A stretch of DNA of 64,000 nt from Pigmentiphaga sp. (lineage in GTDB: Bacteria; Pseudomonadota; Gammaproteobacteria; Burkholderiales; Burkholderiaceae_B): positions 72,607-136,606 of the forward strand of contig JALOAI010000017.1 of the NCBI GenBank assembly GCA_023228945.1, in the 5' to 3' direction. A program made the position numbers and the translations under genes. How positions within the stretch are numbered: position 1 is the stretch's first letter; the number at the start of each line of letters is the position of its first letter. Below the pieces are notes generated by a model. The model ran no database searches and had not been told where the DNA came from. It saw only the letters and a list, made by a program, of their open reading frames with translations. Positions 1 through 8,052 of the stretch are shown one piece after another.

Positions 1-773
1 GGCGCCAGCCCGAGCTTGCCCACCTGGTTGCGGAAGAACCATTCGGCTTTCACGTCGACCACCGTTTGCTCGCCGGGATGGATGACGAACCGGTAGGCCC
101 CCGTGACGCTGGGCGCATCGAGCAAGGCATACAGGGTGAGATGGCGGTCGCTGGGCCCGGGCCGCAGCAGCCAGAACTCCCGGAACCAGGGAAACTGCTC
201 GCCGGACGGCAGGCCGGTGTCGACCGCCAGGCCCCGTGCGAGCGCACCGGCCACCTGCCCGGCCCCCACCATCTGAAAATAGCTGGCCCCCAGGAACGAG
301 GCCACGAGCTCGGGCTGGCCGGGATCGTTGATCGGGTACAGCACCCGAAAGCCGGCGATGCCGGACCCATCGAGGCTGGAGCGATCGAACGCAATATCGC
401 CGAAATCGAATTGCCCCGCATCGTACTGCACCGGGCGGACGCCGTCGGCATCCACCACATTGAGCGTGACGGGGGCGGTGAAATGCATGCCCACGTGATA
501 AAGCTCGATGCGGAACGGCGACGCCGTGTCGCCCCACATCCAGGCCTCGGGCTTCTGGCGGATGGATTCGTAGGTGGCGAAATCGATGTTGCTCAGCGCC
601 TCGGGCATCGCGCGCTCGGGCGCGGTATAACGCTCGGTCGCCAATTGCTTTGCCCGGTTCGCAACGTCGGTGAACGTCCAGGATGCCAAGGCCGACGCCG
701 GGAACGCGGCCACAAGAGTACAGCCCAGTGCCAATCGGCCCAGGCTACGGAAAAACGCAGGGATCACCGCCAT
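1..773 (-). CDS. opgG: Glucan biosynthesis protein G, 5' part (cut by the left edge)
   Basis: OpgG (MdoG) is a periplasmic protein needed to make the beta-1,6 branches of osmoregulated periplasmic glucans. About 257 residues are visible and the C-terminal half lies outside the window. An N-terminal signal peptide ends near ALASW. Family motifs follow in order: a SNIDFATYESIRQ stretch, YHVGMHFTAPV, GQFDFGD, FLGASYFQMVGAGQ, ARGLAVDTGLPSGEQFPWF, and YALLDAPSVTGAYRFVIHPG. The reading frame is open and uninterrupted to the edge. The ATG at 773 has AAGGA about 12 nt upstream, which is a loose ribosome site. It is transcribed away from the tRNA and rfb genes. The family assignment is firm; OpgD is a close relative but these motifs fit OpgG better. 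Confidence 0.88.
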   Translation of the reverse strand, partial: MAVIPAFFRSLGRLALGCTLVAAFPASALASWTFTDVANRAKQLATERYTAPERAMPEALSNIDFATYESIRQKPEAWMWGDTASPFRIELYHVGMHFTAPVTLNVVDADGVRPVQYDAGQFDFGDIAFDRSSLDGSGIAGFRVLYPINDPGQPELVASFLGASYFQMVGAGQVAGALARGLAVDTGLPSGEQFPWFREFWLLRPGPSDRHLTLYALLDAPSVTGAYRFVIHPGEQTVVDVKAEWFFRNQVGKLGLA

Positions 774-1028
774 GGATGTTGAGATTCCTTCTGCTGGCTG
801 CATGTGTCGCCGCAGGCCTGGCCCGCCCGGGATGCGATATTCCAAGCGGACAGGCGAAGCTGACACGAAAATGACAACACCGACAATTTTGGCATAAATC
901 CCGGATGCCGGATGACATCGTGACACAAACATTCTCGCAGGTGCCGGCTCGCTCCGCACCTGCTTTTGGAAGCTCGCCGGCACGGCCGGTCGGCTGTGGC
1001 CGCGACGCGCCTTGCCGCGACGGTCGAT
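774..1028. other. Intergenic region upstream of opgG, no gene seen
   Basis: This stretch separates the opgG start from the tRNA-Pro promoter. It should hold the opgG promoter on the minus strand, but I see no convincing -35/-10 pair. Open frames here are short and lack recognisable protein features. Confidence 0.5.
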
Positions 1029-1058
1029 TTGCACACATCGGCAAACATCTGCTATAGT
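1029..1058 (+). promoter_or_regulatory. Sigma-70 promoter of tRNA-Pro
   Basis: TTGCAC at 1029-1034 and TATAGT at 1053-1058 are separated by 18 bp. The first tRNA base at 1069 lies 10 nt beyond the -10, as expected for a stable-RNA promoter. Confidence 0.6.
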
Positions 1059-1066
1059 CATCTTCT

Positions 1067-1145
<79 letters not shown>

Positions 1146-1185
1146 TATAATAAGTTCTTGATTTATAAGGTCGGAACCCGAAGAG

Positions 1186-1214
1186 CCCGGTAGCCAAAAG
1201 CTGCCGGGTTTTTT
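1186..1214 (+). terminator. Intrinsic terminator after tRNA-Pro
   Basis: The stem CCCGGTAGC / GCTGCCGGG (one G-T pair) around CAAAA-like loop bases is followed by six T residues, a standard rho-independent terminator 40 nt past the tRNA. Confidence 0.85.
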
Positions 1215-1358
1215 CATTGGCGAATCCTGCGTGGTTCATTTGTACCGACTGCCGCCATGATGCCAAAATCTGGTCGCGAAATATCCCGTCCATAGCCACA
1301 ACGCACGTGGCCATTGGGCCGCGCGGATATCGCCGGAATTCCATTCTGGGAGAACACC

Positions 1359-2414
1359 ATGATTCTGGTTACCGGAGGCGCCGGCTTCATCGGTTCGAAC
1401 TTCATTCATCTGTGGTGCCGCGAGCGTCACGAGCCCGTGCTCAACCTCGACGCCCTCACCTACGCCGGCAATCCCGATAATCTGGAAGCCCTGCCTGCCG
1501 GAAACCGACACCGCTTCGTGCGCGGCGATATCCGCGACGCCGGCATGCTGCAGGCCCTGCTGGCCGAGCACCGTCCACGCGCCGTCGTGCACTTCGCCGC
1601 CCATACCCACGTCGATCGCGCGATCGCCGGCCCGGACAGCTTCATCGACACCAACGTGCTGGGCACGCAGCGGCTGCTCGAGAGCTGCCGTCAGTATTGG
1701 CTGGGCACCGACGCCGCCAGCCGCCGGGGCTTTCGCTTTCTCCACGTGTCCACCGATGAGGTTTACGGTTCGCTCTCCGCCCACGCCCAGCCCTGGACGG
1801 AAGCCTCGCCCCTGGCGCCCCACAATCCTTATGCGGCCAGCAAAGCGGCTGCCGACCACCTGGTACAGGCCTACCATCACACCTATGGTCTGCCCACCCT
1901 GATCACGCGCTGCGGCAACAATTACGGACCGCGACAATTTCCCGAGAAACTGATCCCGCTGGTCATCGTGCGCCGGCTGGCCGGTACGCCCATCCCGGTG
2001 TATGGCGACGGCGGCCAGCAACGCGATTGGATCCACGTCGAAGATCATTGCCAGGCGCTGCTGCGCGTGCTCGATCAGGGCCGGCCCGGCGAAAGCTACC
2101 ACGTGGCCGGCCACGCCGAGACCGACAACCTGGGCTTGATCCGACAATTGAGCGCCTTGCTGGACGCGCGTCGCCCCGATGCGCCGGTCATGCGCATCCG
2201 GCACGTTGCCGATCGCCCGGCCCACGATAGGCGCTATGCCCTGGATACCGGCAAAATCGAACGCGAACTCGGCTGGCGACCGCGAATCGGCCTGGATGCC
2301 GGGCTGGCGGCAACGATAGACTGGTATCTCGGCAACCCCGATTGGCTGTCACGCGTGACCAGCGGCGCCTATCGCGAATGGGTGGCCAGCCACTACGGCG
2401 ATTTGTCGGCCTGA
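1359..2414 (+). CDS. rfbB: dTDP-glucose 4,6-dehydratase
   Basis: RfbB (RmlB) converts dTDP-glucose to dTDP-4-keto-6-deoxyglucose, the second step of dTDP-L-rhamnose synthesis for LPS or capsule. The 351-residue protein begins with the NAD-binding motif ILVTGGAGFIGSN and has THVDRAI near residue 85, the STDEVYG motif around residue 130, the catalytic YAASKAA (YxxxK) around residue 160, and TRCGNNYGPRQFPEKLIP. The start at 1359 is chosen because GGGAGA sits 5 nt upstream and the Rossmann motif begins at residue 2; the longer frame from 1314 has no ribosome site. rfbC follows after 27 nt. rfbA (nucleotidyltransferase) and rfbD (reductase) are not in the window. Confidence 0.95.
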   Translation: MILVTGGAGFIGSNFIHLWCRERHEPVLNLDALTYAGNPDNLEALPAGNRHRFVRGDIRDAGMLQALLAEHRPRAVVHFAAHTHVDRAIAGPDSFIDTNVLGTQRLLESCRQYWLGTDAASRRGFRFLHVSTDEVYGSLSAHAQPWTEASPLAPHNPYAASKAAADHLVQAYHHTYGLPTLITRCGNNYGPRQFPEKLIPLVIVRRLAGTPIPVYGDGGQQRDWIHVEDHCQALLRVLDQGRPGESYHVAGHAETDNLGLIRQLSALLDARRPDAPVMRIRHVADRPAHDRRYALDTGKIERELGWRPRIGLDAGLAATIDWYLGNPDWLSRVTSGAYREWVASHYGDLSA

Positions 2415-2441
2415 CCCGCCCGGATCGCGGAGAATCGCACC

Positions 2442-3035
2442 ATGCACGTCCAGCCGCTCCCCCTTCCGGGACTCCTGCTGCTTACGCCGCGCCAGCACGC
2501 GGATCATCGCGGGATCTTCTACGAGAGCTTCAATACCCTGACGTTTGCCGCCGCAACCGGCCTGGACATCGCCTTCGTTCAAGACAACCATTCCGAATCT
2601 CGCCAGGGCGTGTTGCGCGGTCTGCATTATCAATTGCCGCCGCATGCCCAGGGCAAACTGGTGCGGGTGGTGGCCGGCGAGGTGTACGACGCCGTGGTGG
2701 ATCTTCGCCGCGGCTCCGCCACTTTCGGCCGCTGGGCGGCGGTCAGGCTGGATGCGGCCAGCGCTCGCCAGCTCTGGATTCCGCCAGGCTTCGCCCATGG
2801 CTTCCTGACGCTCAGCGAGCAGGCTGTGCTGCTCTATAAAACCACCCGGCATTATCATCCCGAGGCCGAGCGCTGCCTGCGCTGGGACGACCCTCGACTG
2901 GCCATTCCCTGGCCCTTGCGGGGCGCGCCCATCCTCTCGGCGCGCGACCAGGCGGGGCAATCGCTGGATGCGCTGGAGCCGATCGCGCCGGATGGCGAGA
3001 GGGACGAGCCCCGGATCACCCCGGCGGGCTCCTAA
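2442..3035 (+). CDS. rfbC: dTDP-4-dehydrorhamnose 3,5-epimerase
   Basis: RfbC (RmlC) epimerises carbons 3 and 5 of dTDP-4-keto-6-deoxyglucose, the step after RfbB. The 197-residue cupin-fold protein shows the family motifs FVQDNHSES, GVLRGLHYQ (His of the active site), LVRVVAGEVYDAVVDLR, and WIPPGFAHGFLTLSE, followed by LLYKTTRHYHPEAE. It lies 27 nt downstream of rfbB on the same strand and is probably co-transcribed. Its last 4 bases overlap the end of the convergent dehydrogenase gene, so the two stop codons interlock and no terminator separates them. Confidence 0.94.
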   Translation: MHVQPLPLPGLLLLTPRQHADHRGIFYESFNTLTFAAATGLDIAFVQDNHSESRQGVLRGLHYQLPPHAQGKLVRVVAGEVYDAVVDLRRGSATFGRWAAVRLDAASARQLWIPPGFAHGFLTLSEQAVLLYKTTRHYHPEAERCLRWDDPRLAIPWPLRGAPILSARDQAGQSLDALEPIAPDGERDEPRITPAGS

Positions 3036-3952
3036 GACGACTGGCCGGAGAGCTTCTCCCGCGCCTGGCGCGCCAGGAACTCGTCCATTCGCGCCTTCAC
3101 CTCGCGACCGCGCTCGTCGGTCCAGGTATAGAACCCTTCTCCCGTCTTCATTCCCAGCTTGCCGTCCTTCACCAGACTCTCCAGATAAGGATGGGCACCC
3201 GGCGTATTGTCGAGATCGGCGTTCAGATAGCGGTGAATGGCATAGGTCAGATCCACCCCGACCAGGTCGGACTGTTCCAACGGGCCGATGACGCCGAGCC
3301 GGGAGCCAAACCCTTCCTTGACCACTTTGTCGAGCGTAGCGGCGTCGCATACCCCCGCGGCCACCAGCGCGATGGCCTCGCGCTTGAGGGCGTGCTGCAG
3401 GCGATTGCCGATGAAGCCCGGGATGTCGCGGCGCACGTGTACCGGCGACATCCCGATGGACTCGAGCAAACTCATGGCTTGTTGGATCGTAGTGTCGGCA
3501 GTGGCGTCGGCCTGCACCACTTCAACCAGCCGCACCAAATGAGGCGGGTTCCAGAAATGCATGCCGCACAGCCTCGCGGCCGCGGCCATGCCTTCACTGA
3601 TTTCACCGATCGCGATGGCCGAGGTATTGGTGGCCAACAGCGCCTGTTCGCCCGCCAAAGCCTCGACCCTCTGGAAGAGCTCGCGCTTGAGCGCCAGGTT
3701 CTCCGGCGCGGCCTCGATGACCAGGCCGGCGGGCCGCACCGCGGCGGCGAGATCGCCGGTGAACACCAGACTGCCGACGCGCTCCTCCTGCCCGAGGGCG
3801 CGCGACATCGCGGCGATCGTGGCGGGCGCCGCGGCGAGCGCGGCCGGCTGGGTGTCATACAGGCTGACCGGATGGCCGGCGGCGGCAAAGACCTGGGCGA
3901 TACCGCAGCCCATGCGGCCCGCCCCCAGCACGGCGATGTGGATACGTTCCAT
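3032..3952 (-). CDS. 3-hydroxyacyl-CoA dehydrogenase
   Basis: This enzyme oxidises a 3-hydroxyacyl-CoA to the 3-ketoacyl-CoA with NAD. The 306-residue protein starts with the Rossmann motif VLGAGRMGCGIAQVFAAAG, has NTSAIAIGEI near residue 115, the catalytic-His signature GMHFWNPPHLVRLVEVV near residue 140, DIPGFIGNRL near residue 180, and a helical C-terminal domain with GPLEQSDLVGVDLTYAIHRYL. It is the last gene of a six-gene operon, starting 2 nt after the SDR stop. In this setting it probably handles a beta-oxidation-like step late in the pathway; the acyl group is unknown. A beta-hydroxybutyryl-CoA or branched/aromatic hydroxyacyl-CoA substrate are both possible. Confidence 0.87.
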   Translation of the reverse strand: MERIHIAVLGAGRMGCGIAQVFAAAGHPVSLYDTQPAALAAAPATIAAMSRALGQEERVGSLVFTGDLAAAVRPAGLVIEAAPENLALKRELFQRVEALAGEQALLATNTSAIAIGEISEGMAAAARLCGMHFWNPPHLVRLVEVVQADATADTTIQQAMSLLESIGMSPVHVRRDIPGFIGNRLQHALKREAIALVAAGVCDAATLDKVVKEGFGSRLGVIGPLEQSDLVGVDLTYAIHRYLNADLDNTPGAHPYLESLVKDGKLGMKTGEGFYTWTDERGREVKARMDEFLARQAREKLSGQSS

Positions 3953-3954
3953 GC

Positions 3955-4758
3955 CTACCCCGCGGTGTAGCCGCCGTCCACGTACATCACCTGGCCGGTG
4001 CAGAACGCGGAGGCGGGCGACAAGAGATAGAGCGCCATGCCGATCAGATCCTCGACCTCGCCCAACCGTCCCATCGGAATCCGGGAAAGCGAACGCGCGC
4101 GGGTCTGCTGGCCCAGTTCGTTGTCGCCGTACATCCACGCTGTGAGCTTGGAACGGAAAACGGTGGGCGCGATGGCATTGATCGTGATGCCGTGCTTGGC
4201 CCACTCGACCCCCAGCACGCGGGTCAGGCCGTCGGTCGCGGCTTTGGCGGTGCAATAGCCGCCGTAACCCGAGTAGTTGCCGTGGCGGCCCCTCACCGAA
4301 GACACCAGCAGCACCTTGCCGGGCCGTTGGTTGGCGATCCAGTAGCTGCCCACGGCCTTGCAGAGCAGCCAAGCGCCCTTGACGTTGCCGTCCATCACCG
4401 ACTGCCACTCTTCGTAGGACTGGTCCTGGATAAAGCCGGGCTTGTTATAGCCCGACGCCACGACCAGCATGTCGAGGCCGCCAAAGGCCTCCAGGGCGGC
4501 ATCAAGCATGCCTTGCACCGCCTCCGGGCCATCGGGACGCGCCAGCACGATCCTGACCTTGGCGCCGAGGCTCTCGGCTTCGCCGGCCACTTCTTCCAGC
4601 TCTTCCTGGGAGGCCGAGGCCAATACCAGATTGACGCCCATGGCGCCCAGCGCCAGCGCCACGCCACGGCCCAGCGAGCCGGAGGCCCCGGTGATCAGGG
4701 CGGTCTTGCCGGCCACCTCGAACAGTTGCAGGGGATTCTTCAGGGTTTCGGAAATCAT
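3955..4758 (-). CDS. SDR family oxidoreductase
   Basis: A 267-residue short-chain dehydrogenase with TGASGSLGRGVALALG for cofactor binding near residue 20, VVASGYNKPG in place of the usual NNAG, and the catalytic pair S (LLVSSVRG) and YCTAK (YxxxK) near residue 155-170. The C-terminus carries ITINAIAPTVF and a CTGQVMYVDGGYTAG tail typical of FabG-like SDRs. The ATG at 4758 is preferred over upstream GTG codons because AAGGA lies about 10 nt before it. It is followed after 2 nt by the 3-hydroxyacyl-CoA dehydrogenase. The substrate cannot be read; the operon suggests oxidation or reduction of a ring-derived alcohol. Confidence 0.85.
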   Translation of the reverse strand: MISETLKNPLQLFEVAGKTALITGASGSLGRGVALALGAMGVNLVLASASQEELEEVAGEAESLGAKVRIVLARPDGPEAVQGMLDAALEAFGGLDMLVVASGYNKPGFIQDQSYEEWQSVMDGNVKGAWLLCKAVGSYWIANQRPGKVLLVSSVRGRHGNYSGYGGYCTAKAATDGLTRVLGVEWAKHGITINAIAPTVFRSKLTAWMYGDNELGQQTRARSLSRIPMGRLGEVEDLIGMALYLLSPASAFCTGQVMYVDGGYTAG

Positions 4759-4801
4759 TTGCTTGGGATCCTTGGGTGGCGGCCCTACGGCCGCCACGGT
4801 T

Positions 4802-5782
4802 CTACATTGAGATATTTTTGGCCTTGACCAGTTCGGTCCAGCGTTCCATCTCGGTCGCCATGTAGGCGCTGAACTCCTCCGGCGTGCTGGGCGTCGTCTC
4901 CACGCCCATCTCTTGCAGTTTGGCGACGAAGTCCGGGTCTTGGCTTACCTGCCGGTAGGCCGCGTTGAGCTTGTCGATGATCTCCGGCGCCACGCCGTCA
5001 GGCACCACCAGGCCCTTCCAGGCCTCGATCTCCTGCGTGCCCAGGCCGACCTCACGCATCGTCGGCAGGTCCGGAAAGCCGCTCAAGCGGGCGGGAGCAA
5101 AAACCGCCAGGCCTTTCAGGCGGCCCGACTTCAAATGCGCCATGGCCACCGGCAGGTCCAGGAAGGCCACATCCAGCGCGCCGCCCAGCAAGTCGGGAAT
5201 GATCGGCGCGCTGCCTTTGTAGGGAATATGCGTGAGCTGGACGCCAGCCTGGTCCTGCAGCAGTTCCATGGCCAGATGATGCGGGCTGCCGACACTGGCC
5301 GAACCGTAGTTCAGCTTGCCCGGCTCGGCTTTGGCCTGGCGCAGGAGATCCTCCACGGACGCCAGCGGGGAATTCGCGGGAACCGTCAGCACCAGGGCTT
5401 CCGTTGTGGTCAGCGTGATGGGACTGAAGTCCTTCAGCGGGGCGTACGGCAGGGTTTTATGCAGGCCGGGATTGACCGCGAATGTTCCGATATCGCCCAC
5501 CATGATGGTGTAGCCGTCGGCCGGCGCCCGTGCCACGTAGTCCGCCGCGATGATCGTACCGCCACCGGGCTTGTTCTCGACGATCACCTGGGTGCCCAGG
5601 ATCGGTTCGAGCTTGGATGCCGTGAGCCGCGCCCAATAATCGGTGCCTCCGCCGGGCGGCATGGGCACCACGAAACGAATGGGGCGTTCCGGATACTGCG
5701 CCTGGGCTTGGGCTTGCGCCGTAAAGCCCGCCGCGATGAGCGGCAACAGGCACAGAGCGCTTTTCCAGAGATGTTGCGACAT
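4802..5782 (-). CDS. Bug family tripartite tricarboxylate receptor
   Basis: Bug (TctC-like) proteins are periplasmic binding proteins that capture carboxylates and similar small molecules. The 326-residue protein has a signal peptide ending in AQAQAQ, then YPERPIRFVVPMPPGGGTDYWAR, VIVENKPGGGTIIA, and ADGYTIMVG, all family hallmarks. It sits inside the cyclase/SDR operon, 43 nt upstream of the SDR, so its ligand is probably the substrate of that pathway. No TctA/TctB membrane subunits are encoded in the window, so transport would need partners from elsewhere. Confidence 0.92.
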   Translation of the reverse strand: MSQHLWKSALCLLPLIAAGFTAQAQAQAQYPERPIRFVVPMPPGGGTDYWARLTASKLEPILGTQVIVENKPGGGTIIAADYVARAPADGYTIMVGDIGTFAVNPGLHKTLPYAPLKDFSPITLTTTEALVLTVPANSPLASVEDLLRQAKAEPGKLNYGSASVGSPHHLAMELLQDQAGVQLTHIPYKGSAPIIPDLLGGALDVAFLDLPVAMAHLKSGRLKGLAVFAPARLSGFPDLPTMREVGLGTQEIEAWKGLVVPDGVAPEIIDKLNAAYRQVSQDPDFVAKLQEMGVETTPSTPEEFSAYMATEMERWTELVKAKNISM

Positions 5783-5847
5783 ATCGTTCTCCTCTACGAC
5801 CGTGCTGGCGGTCGGTCTTCATGGCCATGGCGAACCGGAAAGCTCGC

Positions 5848-6219
5848 TCAGGATGCGATGATGGTGATTAAAGTGGCTGCCAGTACACCGTGGTTTTTCA
5901 AACTGCGAGCCTGGCCGGCCGGGATGAAGCAGCTGTCGTAGGCGCGCAGCGTGCGGTCTTCGCCCGCCATGGTGAGCGTAATCTCGCCCGCGGTGACGAC
6001 GTACACCCGATCGACGGTGGAGGCGCCATGTTCGGCGCCACCGCCAGGGTGGAACACCGACAGTCCCACCTGGCAACCGAAGGCGCTGGCGTCGCCGCCC
6101 TGCAAACGCCAGCTGTCCATGTCGAAGTGCCGAGGCGCCACATAGCGCGGCGCGTCGGAGATCGGCGTGATCCTGGCCTCGGCCCCCGCGGCGGGGCTAG
6201 CGCTTTGGCTCGTGGTCAT
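5848..6219 (-). CDS. Small cupin-domain protein
   Basis: A 123-residue single-domain cupin. The barrel motif GLSVFHPGGGAEHGASTVDRVYVVTAGEI fits the first cupin box with GGGAEH in place of HxH, and the second part is DSCFIPAGQARSLKN. The strong ribosome site AAGGAGGGG is 4-8 nt before the ATG. It lies between the two cyclases and the Bug gene, spaced 25 and 65 nt, in one operon. Small cupins in catabolic operons often act as isomerases, dioxygenases or ligand sensors. Only the N-terminal His of the metal box is visible, so metal binding is uncertain and the role is not assigned. Confidence 0.75.
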   Translation of the reverse strand: MTTSQSASPAAGAEARITPISDAPRYVAPRHFDMDSWRLQGGDASAFGCQVGLSVFHPGGGAEHGASTVDRVYVVTAGEITLTMAGEDRTLRAYDSCFIPAGQARSLKNHGVLAATLITIIAS

Positions 6220-6244
6220 AATCCCCCTCCTTCCCGACCGCGGC

Positions 6245-7033
6245 TCACAGGCCGGACTCGAAGCGGAACTTCTGCTCCGGATCGATCACCGCCACGACGC
6301 GTACGCCACAGCCCTCGCCCTCATACCAGCGGAACGGAAAACACATGAAGGTGCAGCGCTTGCCGGTAATCAGATCGAGATCGCCGCCGACGTTTTCGAT
6401 CCCCGGGATCCCCGCGGTCAGCATGACTTTGTGCGAAGGCTCCCAGAGCGGGAAATCCTCCTTGAGCGGACGCCCCGAATGCTCCGCATACTCGCGTTCC
6501 AGCCAGGGATGCGAAGGTCCGGTGCCGTGCGAGACCAGCTTGGTCCCCAGCGGGTGATCCAGGGCCTGCACGTCGATGCCCACCAGCTTGACCTTGCGAT
6601 CCACCAGCCATTGCGCGGCCTCTTTGTACAAGCCGGGGGAATAGGAGAAATACTCGTCGTTGTCGCCCCACAAGCGATGGGCGCCGGTATTGATCATGAC
6701 GATGTCGTTGGGCTCGATCCGCGGCGTGGCCCGCTCCAGATCCTCCGCCGTGACGACACCCCATTTACCTTTCGGAATGGACACCGCGACCCCGGTGCCG
6801 AAGAACCGGTGCATCTCGAAGTCGGTGATGTAAGGCGTGTTCTCCAGCACGTGAATCGGCGCATCCATATGGGTGCCGCGATGCATGCTGGCCTCGATCT
6901 CCTTGACGGACACGCCTTCCTTGGCATGGAACTGCAAGGTCCGCACATTGAGGGACGCCGCCGAGGGCCATTCGGGCATGCCGTGCCCCCAACGCTGGCT
7001 CAAGTCAAAAAATTGCAATGATTCGGTGCTCAT
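6245..7033 (-). CDS. Cyclase-family metal hydrolase (KynB/isatin-hydrolase-like), copy A
   Basis: A 262-residue protein of the 'cyclase' family (Pfam PF04199), which includes bacterial kynurenine formamidase and isatin hydrolase. These are metal enzymes that hydrolyse amide, lactam or ring bonds. The conserved metal motif HxxxHxD is present as HRGTHMDAP near residue 50. Other family features are NDIVMINTGAH, VGIDVQALDHPLGT, and GIPGIENVGGDLD near the C-terminus. It lies 9 nt downstream of a second cyclase gene. With the SDR and hydroxyacyl-CoA dehydrogenase downstream, a ring-opening hydrolysis followed by oxidation is the simplest reading; the substrate is unknown. Confidence 0.86.
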   Translation of the reverse strand: MSTESLQFFDLSQRWGHGMPEWPSAASLNVRTLQFHAKEGVSVKEIEASMHRGTHMDAPIHVLENTPYITDFEMHRFFGTGVAVSIPKGKWGVVTAEDLERATPRIEPNDIVMINTGAHRLWGDNDEYFSYSPGLYKEAAQWLVDRKVKLVGIDVQALDHPLGTKLVSHGTGPSHPWLEREYAEHSGRPLKEDFPLWEPSHKVMLTAGIPGIENVGGDLDLITGKRCTFMCFPFRWYEGEGCGVRVVAVIDPEQKFRFESGL

Positions 7034-7042
7034 CGAACAGCC

Positions 7043-7852
7043 TCACTGAGTATTTCCGGATTCGATCCGGCACTTGCCGTCCGGATCCAACATCGCCACG
7101 AAGCGAATCACGCAGGCGTCGCCCTCGGGCCAACGCCACGGCATGGCATGAAAGGTGCAGCGCTTGCCCAGCACGGTGTCGACATCGCCGCCGACGTTCT
7201 CGATGGTGGGAATACCGGCGGCCAGCAGCGCTTTGTGCGCAATATTCCAATCCGGAAAATCCTCGAGCACATCGCGGCCGGTTTCGGCGAAATATTCGGG
7301 AGCCAGATATTTGATCTGCGGGCCGTTGCGATGCGGCGCCAGCGACGTGGCCAGCGGGTGGTCCACGGCGGCGGTGTCCACCGCTACCAGCTTGACGCCG
7401 CGCGCCACCAGCCATTGCGCGGCTTCGGCGGACAAACCGGGCGCATAGCCGAAATACTCTTTGCTGTCGGCATAACGGCGATGCCAGCCGGTGACGATCA
7501 CGACGATGTCGCCGCGCCGGATCTCCGGCGTCGCGGCTTCGAGATCGGCCACCGTCACGTATTCCCACTTTTGCTTGGGAATATCCAGCACCACGCCGTT
7601 GCCGAAAAATTGCTCCAGCGGAATCTGGCCCACGCCCTGAGCGGCCGGCACCATGTGCAGCGGCGCATTGACGTGAGTGGAAACGTGCATGGTGCCCTTG
7701 TAAATCTGGGTCATCACACCGTGCTTTGCATGGTTGACGATTTTATGGATCTTGAGATCGTCGAATCCGGGCCATGTCGGGGCGTTATAGCCCCAGCGAT
7801 GGCTCAATTCGACCATTCGCAATCCCGTCACAGGATCGGTTACTGCTGTCAT
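7043..7852 (-). CDS. Cyclase-family hydrolase, copy B with altered metal motif
   Basis: A 269-residue paralogue of the next gene in the operon, sharing its framework (LSHRWGYNAPTWPGF, GDIVVIVTGWHRRY, VAVDTAAVDHPLAT, GIPTIENVGGDVD). The expected HxxxHxD metal motif reads HVSTHVNAP, so the aspartate ligand is replaced by asparagine and the usual GTH by STH. The start at 7852 is chosen because GGAG lies 9 nt before it; the ATG at 7861 is too close to that site. As first gene of the six-gene operon it is followed after 9 nt by copy A. It may have altered metal use or act as a partner subunit of copy A; both are inference. Confidence 0.82.
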   Translation of the reverse strand: MTAVTDPVTGLRMVELSHRWGYNAPTWPGFDDLKIHKIVNHAKHGVMTQIYKGTMHVSTHVNAPLHMVPAAQGVGQIPLEQFFGNGVVLDIPKQKWEYVTVADLEAATPEIRRGDIVVIVTGWHRRYADSKEYFGYAPGLSAEAAQWLVARGVKLVAVDTAAVDHPLATSLAPHRNGPQIKYLAPEYFAETGRDVLEDFPDWNIAHKALLAAGIPTIENVGGDVDTVLGKRCTFHAMPWRWPEGDACVIRFVAMLDPDGKCRIESGNTQ

Positions 7853-8052
7853 TCCGGGCATCTCCAAAGCGATCGCCCATCTCGCCGCGGCCGGCCTGGC
7901 GGACGGCTGCGACGAATTCGGCGATTCGTACGCGAAGACCGCTGTTACACACCGGCCACGCCGGTGGGTCTTCGTGAGAGGTACTATGCTCGGATCGCGA
8001 TGCCGGGTCGATTGGTATTTTTTTATCCCAACATTCCACGGGGGAATACCCG

